A stretch of 7,934 nt of DNA, from contig JAGQOI010000542.1 in the NCBI GenBank assembly GCA_020427625.1, forward strand, positions 1 to 7,934, given 5' to 3'. The stretch is from Phycisphaerales bacterium. GTDB taxonomy: Bacteria > Planctomycetota > Phycisphaerae > Phycisphaerales > SM1A02. The notes under the pieces are model-generated. The model was not told where the DNA came from and did not search any database. It was given only the letters and a program-made list of their open reading frames with translations. The translations under genes were made by a program, and so were the position numbers. Position 1 is the first letter of the stretch. Each line of letters opens with the position of its first letter. Positions 4,779-7,934 of the stretch are shown one piece after another.

Positions 4779-5333
4779 TCACGGCGGCGCGAGGTCGAAG
4801 TCGAGCAGCGGCAACGACGGCCAGATCCAGAACGTGATGGCGCCGATCATCACGAGGACCATGAGAACGAGCCCCCCGATGATGATGGCATCGCTGCGCC
4901 GATCGAGCGGTCCGTTCATCTCCCGATGGTGGATCCGGCCCTGACCGTGCCGAAGCTGACCCGTCTCCCAGAGAAAGAGGGGCCGACGCGGGTCGCCGCC
5001 GCCGTCCGCCCGGGTCCAGACCCGGAATGACCGACTGCGGCCGGACCCGAGGCGCAGATCGTCGATCGCGAGGCGTCCGTCGGCATCGACGCGGCCGTCG
5101 CTGACCTTCTCGAAGCGCGATGCCGCGTCGAGCCGGATGCGGATCGGATCGAAGAAATCCCCGGGCTCGAAGTCGCCTCGGACGGCGCGAAAGCGGAGTT
5201 CGGCGACCGCGCAGCCGTCTTCGTGGGGGTGGTCGATGCGTTCGATCCGCAGGACGCGTTGCTGCCATCGCCGCTGCAGTTCGGCCGAGCCGAGGCTGAA
5301 GAGCTTCTGCAGCAGTGCCCCGGGTCCGGCCAT
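4779..5333 (-). CDS. Protein of unknown function with a C-terminal membrane anchor
   Basis: This is a 184-residue protein. Residues 1-146 are soluble and mixed strand/helix, with many Arg and Asp residues, and one Cys at 41. A strongly hydrophobic helix (about 149-172, AIIIGGLVLMVLVMIGAITFWIW) lies near the C-terminus, followed by about 12 residues, so the bulk should face the cytoplasm as a tail-anchored protein. The middle, with strand-like segments (AVAELRFRAV, 42-51; FDPIRIRLDA, 61-70; SFRVWTRA, 102-109), could be a small beta domain. The ATG at 5333 is preceded by GAGGG about five bases upstream. The frame stays open far upstream, but that extension is the shadow of serA. The start codon is 51 bases from the divergent serA start, so the two promoters must overlap or abut. 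It heads the minus-strand block, with a 142-base gap to the next ORF. I do not recognise the family. Confidence 0.78.
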   Translation of the reverse strand: MAGPGALLQKLFSLGSAELQRRWQQRVLRIERIDHPHEDGCAVAELRFRAVRGDFEPGDFFDPIRIRLDAASRFEKVSDGRVDADGRLAIDDLRLGSGRSRSFRVWTRADGGGDPRRPLFLWETGQLRHGQGRIHHREMNGPLDRRSDAIIIGGLVLMVLVMIGAITFWIWPSLPLLDFDLAPP

Positions 5334-5372
5334 GATCGCCCTCACGGACCCGAGCCGTCGCATCGGGCGCGA

Positions 5373-5378
5373 TACACT
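5373..5378 (+). promoter_or_regulatory. Candidate -10 element (TACACT) for serA, possibly leaderless
   Basis: TACACT ends six bases before the ATG at 5385, so transcription would start at or within a base or two of the start codon. No Shine-Dalgarno lies between. Both points fit a leaderless mRNA. The same hexamer is found before the DUF1015 gene. A -35 match is not visible. Confidence 0.35.
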
Positions 5379-5384
5379 ATAGGC

Positions 5385-6659
5385 ATGTCCACCACGCCGT
5401 CCTCCACCGTCACCGGCGCGTCCGAAGATCCGAGTGCCTCGGCTCCGATGCGGGTGCTGATCGCCGACAAGTTCCAGGCCTCGGGCGTGCATGCGCTCGA
5501 GCATCTCGGGTGCGACGTGACGGTCGAGCCCGACGCGACGGCGACCGACGTCGCCGCCCTCGTCCGGCAGCACGACCCGGACGTGCTCATCGTGCGTTCG
5601 ACGAAGGTCTCGGCCGACGCGATCAGCGCGGCGACGGGCCTGAGTCTCATCGTGCGGGCGGGCGCGGGTTTCGACACGATCGACGTCGACGCGGCATCGG
5701 CGCGGGGGATCTTCGTCGCGAACTGTCCGGGGAAGAATTCGGTCGCGGTCGCGGAGCTTGCCTGGGGGCTCATCCTCGCGTGCGACCGTCGCATTCCCGA
5801 CCAGACGATCGACCTTCGCGCCGGGCGGTGGAACAAGAAGGACTACAGCAAGGCCCACGGTCTGCACGGGCGGACGCTCGGCGTCGTGGGTCTCGGCCAG
5901 ATCGGCCTGGAGATCGCGAAGCGCGGGCGGGCGTTCGGCATGACCGTCGTCGCCTGGTCGCGCAGTCTCACCGAGAAGCGCGCCGAGGAGCTCGGCGTGA
6001 TCGCCTGTTCGAGCCTCATCAACCTCGCGAAGATGTCGGACGTCGTGTCCGTGAACGTCGCGGCGACGAGCGAGACGGCGGGCCTGATCGGCGCGCCGTT
6101 CCTGCACGCGATGAAGACCGGCGCCTCGATCGTCAACACGAGCCGCGGAAGCGTCATCGACGAGCCCGCGCTGGTCGCGGCGGTCCGGGACAAGGGCATC
6201 CGGGCGGGTCTGGACGTGTTCGCGAACGAGCCGGGCGCGTCGGCGGACGCGTTCTCGCCGGAGATCGCGTCGTTGCCGGGCGTGTACGGGACGCATCACG
6301 TCGGCGCGTCGACGGACCAGGCGCAGGAGGCGATCGCCGCGGAGGCGGTGCGGATCGTGTCGCGCTATCTCGCCTGCGGCGAGGTGCCGAACTGCGTGAA
6401 TCGCGCGACGACGACGCTCGCGACGCACATGCTCACCGTGCGTCATCTGAACCGACCGGGCGTGCTCGCGCACGTGTTCTACACGCTGGGGCAGGGCGGC
6501 ATCAACGTGGAGGAGATGGAGAACATCATCTACGTCGGCGAGAAGGCAGCCTGCGCCCGCATCCAGCTCGACGCGCCCCTGTCCGAAGCCCACCTCACGG
6601 CGATCCGTGCGAACGACAACGTGCTGAGCCTCGACGTCACGCGCATGCGCCGCCGCTGA
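5385..6659 (+). CDS. serA: D-3-phosphoglycerate dehydrogenase with ACT domain
   Basis: A 424-residue D-2-hydroxyacid dehydrogenase that oxidises 3-phosphoglycerate to 3-phosphohydroxypyruvate, the first step of serine synthesis. After a low-complexity N-terminus (1-21) come the substrate-binding domain (from RVLIADKF, 23-30), the Rossmann domain with GLGQIG (169-174), catalytic Arg254 (NTSRGS), Glu282 (ANEPG) and the His at 305 (HHVGAST, where the usual PH is HH). A C-terminal ACT domain follows (about 348-420, RHLNRPGVLAHV), usually the serine feedback site. The intervening ASB domain of long SerA forms is absent. After the second beta strand the cofactor site reads WSRS (191-194) where NAD-dependent SerA has an Asp, hinting at NADP(H). 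The start at 5385 lacks a Shine-Dalgarno; Met22 at 5448, next to the conserved fold, is the alternative and has none either. serC follows after 40 bases, and the neighbour supports SerA over other hydroxyacid dehydrogenases. Confidence 0.93.
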   Translation: MSTTPSSTVTGASEDPSASAPMRVLIADKFQASGVHALEHLGCDVTVEPDATATDVAALVRQHDPDVLIVRSTKVSADAISAATGLSLIVRAGAGFDTIDVDAASARGIFVANCPGKNSVAVAELAWGLILACDRRIPDQTIDLRAGRWNKKDYSKAHGLHGRTLGVVGLGQIGLEIAKRGRAFGMTVVAWSRSLTEKRAEELGVIACSSLINLAKMSDVVSVNVAATSETAGLIGAPFLHAMKTGASIVNTSRGSVIDEPALVAAVRDKGIRAGLDVFANEPGASADAFSPEIASLPGVYGTHHVGASTDQAQEAIAAEAVRIVSRYLACGEVPNCVNRATTTLATHMLTVRHLNRPGVLAHVFYTLGQGGINVEEMENIIYVGEKAACARIQLDAPLSEAHLTAIRANDNVLSLDVTRMRRR

Positions 6660-6699
6660 ATTCCGAAATCAACCCCCACCCGCGCCCGGGAGAGTCCCG

Positions 6700-7815
6700 A
6701 TGACCACGACCAAGTCCGCACCGACCACCGGTTCCGACCGCATTCTGAACTTCTCCGCCGGCCCGTCGACGCTTCCGGAATCCGTGCTGCGGCAGGCGCA
6801 GCAGGACCTGTGGAACATCGACGGGTCGGGCATCGGGATCCTGGAGCACAGCCATCGCGGCAAGGTGTTCGATCGCGTCATCGACGAGGCGGTCGCGGAC
6901 TGTCGCACCGTCGCCGGCATCTCCGACGACTACACGATCCTGTTCCTCCAGGGCGGCGCATCGCTCCAGTTCGGCATGATCCCGCTGAACTTCCTCACCG
7001 CCGGCCGGACCGCCGACTACGCCGACACCGGCGTCTGGGCGAAGAAGGCGATGAAGGAGGCGCAGAAGATCGGGTCGGTGCACTGCGCCTTCGACGGCAG
7101 CGCGAGCGGGTACGACCACACGCCGGACGGCACCGAGACCACCTGCACGCCCGATGCCGCGTACTTCCACTACTGCACGAACAACACGATCTACGGCACG
7201 CAGTACCCGGCGCCGCCGACGACCGATGCGCCGCTCATCGCGGACATGAGTTCCGACATCTTCAGCCGCCCCATCGATGTCGACGCGCACGCGATGATCT
7301 ACGCCGGCGCGCAGAAGAACCTCGGCCCGGCCGGGTGCACGCTCGTGATCATCCGCAAGGACTTCCTCCAGACGGCGAGCCGGGACACGATCACCATGCT
7401 CGACTACTTCGCGCACGCCGCGAACGGATCCCGACTCAACACGCCGCCCACGTTCGCGATCTACGTGATGGGACTGGTGTTCAAGTGGATCCTCGACCAG
7501 GGCGGCCTGGCGACGATGCGCACCCGCAACGCCGAGAAGGCCGCGCTGCTCTACACGGCGATCGACAACTCCGGCGGCTTCTATCGCCCGGTCTCGAAGA
7601 CCCGCTGCCGCAGTCACATGAACGTCACCTTCCGCACGCCCAACGAGGCGCTCGACGAGGCGTTCCTCCAGGAGGCGAAGACGCACGAGATGTCGGGACT
7701 CAAGGGTCACCGCGACGTCGGCGGCCTGCGGGCGTCGATCTACAACGCGTTCCCTCGCGCCGGCTGCGCGGCCCTCGCCCAGCTCATGAGCGATTTCGCC
7801 GCCCGCAAGGGATGA
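6700..7815 (+). CDS. serC: Phosphoserine aminotransferase
   Basis: This 371-residue class V PLP aminotransferase converts 3-phosphohydroxypyruvate and glutamate to O-phosphoserine and 2-oxoglutarate, the second step of serine synthesis. It has the full SerC architecture: NFSAGPSTLPESVL (17-30), ILEHSHRGK (47-55) with a phosphate-binding Arg, LQGGASLQF (84-91), the HYCTNNTIYG region (157-166), ADMSSDIFSR (181-190), the PLP lysine K206 in YAGAQKNLGPAG, and near the end GLKGHRDVGGLRASIYNA (333-350), which binds the substrate phosphate. The NNT in TNNTI replaces the NET found in many SerC proteins; I do not regard this as inactivating. The N-terminus is about ten residues longer than usual. GGGAGAG about eight bases before the ATG supports this start. 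It lies 40 bases after serA and is very likely cotranscribed. Phosphoserine phosphatase (serB) is not in the window. Confidence 0.96.
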   Translation: MTTTKSAPTTGSDRILNFSAGPSTLPESVLRQAQQDLWNIDGSGIGILEHSHRGKVFDRVIDEAVADCRTVAGISDDYTILFLQGGASLQFGMIPLNFLTAGRTADYADTGVWAKKAMKEAQKIGSVHCAFDGSASGYDHTPDGTETTCTPDAAYFHYCTNNTIYGTQYPAPPTTDAPLIADMSSDIFSRPIDVDAHAMIYAGAQKNLGPAGCTLVIIRKDFLQTASRDTITMLDYFAHAANGSRLNTPPTFAIYVMGLVFKWILDQGGLATMRTRNAEKAALLYTAIDNSGGFYRPVSKTRCRSHMNVTFRTPNEALDEAFLQEAKTHEMSGLKGHRDVGGLRASIYNAFPRAGCAALAQLMSDFAARKG

Positions 7816-7819
7816 TCCG

Positions 7820-7934
7820 GTGTCGTCCGTGCTCATGATCCTCATCGTCGTGGCGCTCGGCGTCGCCCTGCTCGGCGGCGGCGCGGTGCTCGTCCTCGCG
7901 CTGCGCACGCCGGCCCGCCCGTACGCGTCGTGCG
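7820..7934 (+). CDS. Start of a small membrane protein gene, partial
   Basis: From the GTG at 7820 the plus strand stays open for 38 codons to the right edge. Residues about 5-29 (LMILIVVALGVALLGGGAVLVLALR) form a clear transmembrane helix or signal anchor, followed by a Pro/Arg-rich turn. AAGGG, formed by the last codons of serC, lies about eight bases before the GTG, and the gap from the serC stop is only four bases. An in-frame ATG at 7835 is an alternative start. The tight spacing suggests cotranscription with serC. Too little is present to name a function. Confidence 0.6.
   Translation, partial: MSSVLMILIVVALGVALLGGGAVLVLALRTPARPYASC

Noticed and set aside
4779..6593. Minus-strand frame extending the tail-anchored protein to 604 residues
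   Set aside because: The extension is antisense to serA. The ATG at 5333 has a ribosome site, and the upstream residues look like shadow coding.
5510..6703. 397-codon plus-strand frame overlapping serA
   Set aside because: It is out of frame with serA and extremely Arg/Gly-rich, with no motifs.
6637..7908. 423-codon minus-strand open frame
   Set aside because: It is antisense to serC, which has every family motif, and its composition is typical of a high-GC shadow frame.
1..7934. Search for CRISPR, tRNA, insertion sequence, toxin-antitoxin or defence genes
   Set aside because: No spaced repeat array, cloverleaf, transposase motif or toxin/antitoxin pair was seen. The window looks like ordinary chromosomal housekeeping genes plus unknown envelope genes.

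Overview
The window is GC-rich bacterial DNA. It most resembles a member of the Planctomycetota, probably the Phycisphaerae. This placement is an inference from base composition, the GspG-like pilin, the pairing of a DUF1015 protein with serA and serC, and the number of unrecognised envelope proteins; no rRNA or marker gene confirms it. There is no CRISPR array, insertion sequence, tRNA or phage gene.

Layout. Positions 1-2076 lie on the minus strand and form a pilin/PilZ block. Read in transcription order, it contains a small PilZ-domain protein (2076-1735), a hairpin terminator (1666-1619), a roughly 425-base untranslated region rich in hairpins, a type IV prepilin/GspG-like pseudopilin (1192-797), a second near-perfect hairpin (748-712), and a membrane-anchored protein that runs off the left edge (670-1). 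A 195-base divergent spacer separates this block from a plus-strand DUF1015 gene (2272-3501).

A second minus-strand block (5333-3541) lies between DUF1015 and serA. It encodes a protein with a C-terminal membrane anchor, a possible 66-residue small protein introduced by a perfect Shine-Dalgarno, an exported six-cysteine protein with a twin CX3C pattern, and an N-terminally anchored membrane protein. The last three overlap by four bases at each junction, so they look translationally coupled. None has a function I recognise.

From 5385 to the right edge the plus strand carries serA (phosphoglycerate dehydrogenase, with a C-terminal ACT domain), then serC (phosphoserine aminotransferase) 40 bases later, then the start of a small membrane-protein gene. 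SerA and SerC catalyse the first two steps of serine synthesis from 3-phosphoglycerate. The DUF1015 protein, separated from them only by the opposing block, probably belongs to the same metabolism. Its DGHHR motif recalls the ParB/sulfiredoxin-like free serine kinase SerK, which is the most interesting functional hypothesis in the window.

Most long open frames on the opposite strands are high-GC shadows of these genes. The leftmost gene, the 66-residue gene and the right-edge gene were found by reading the sequence directly.
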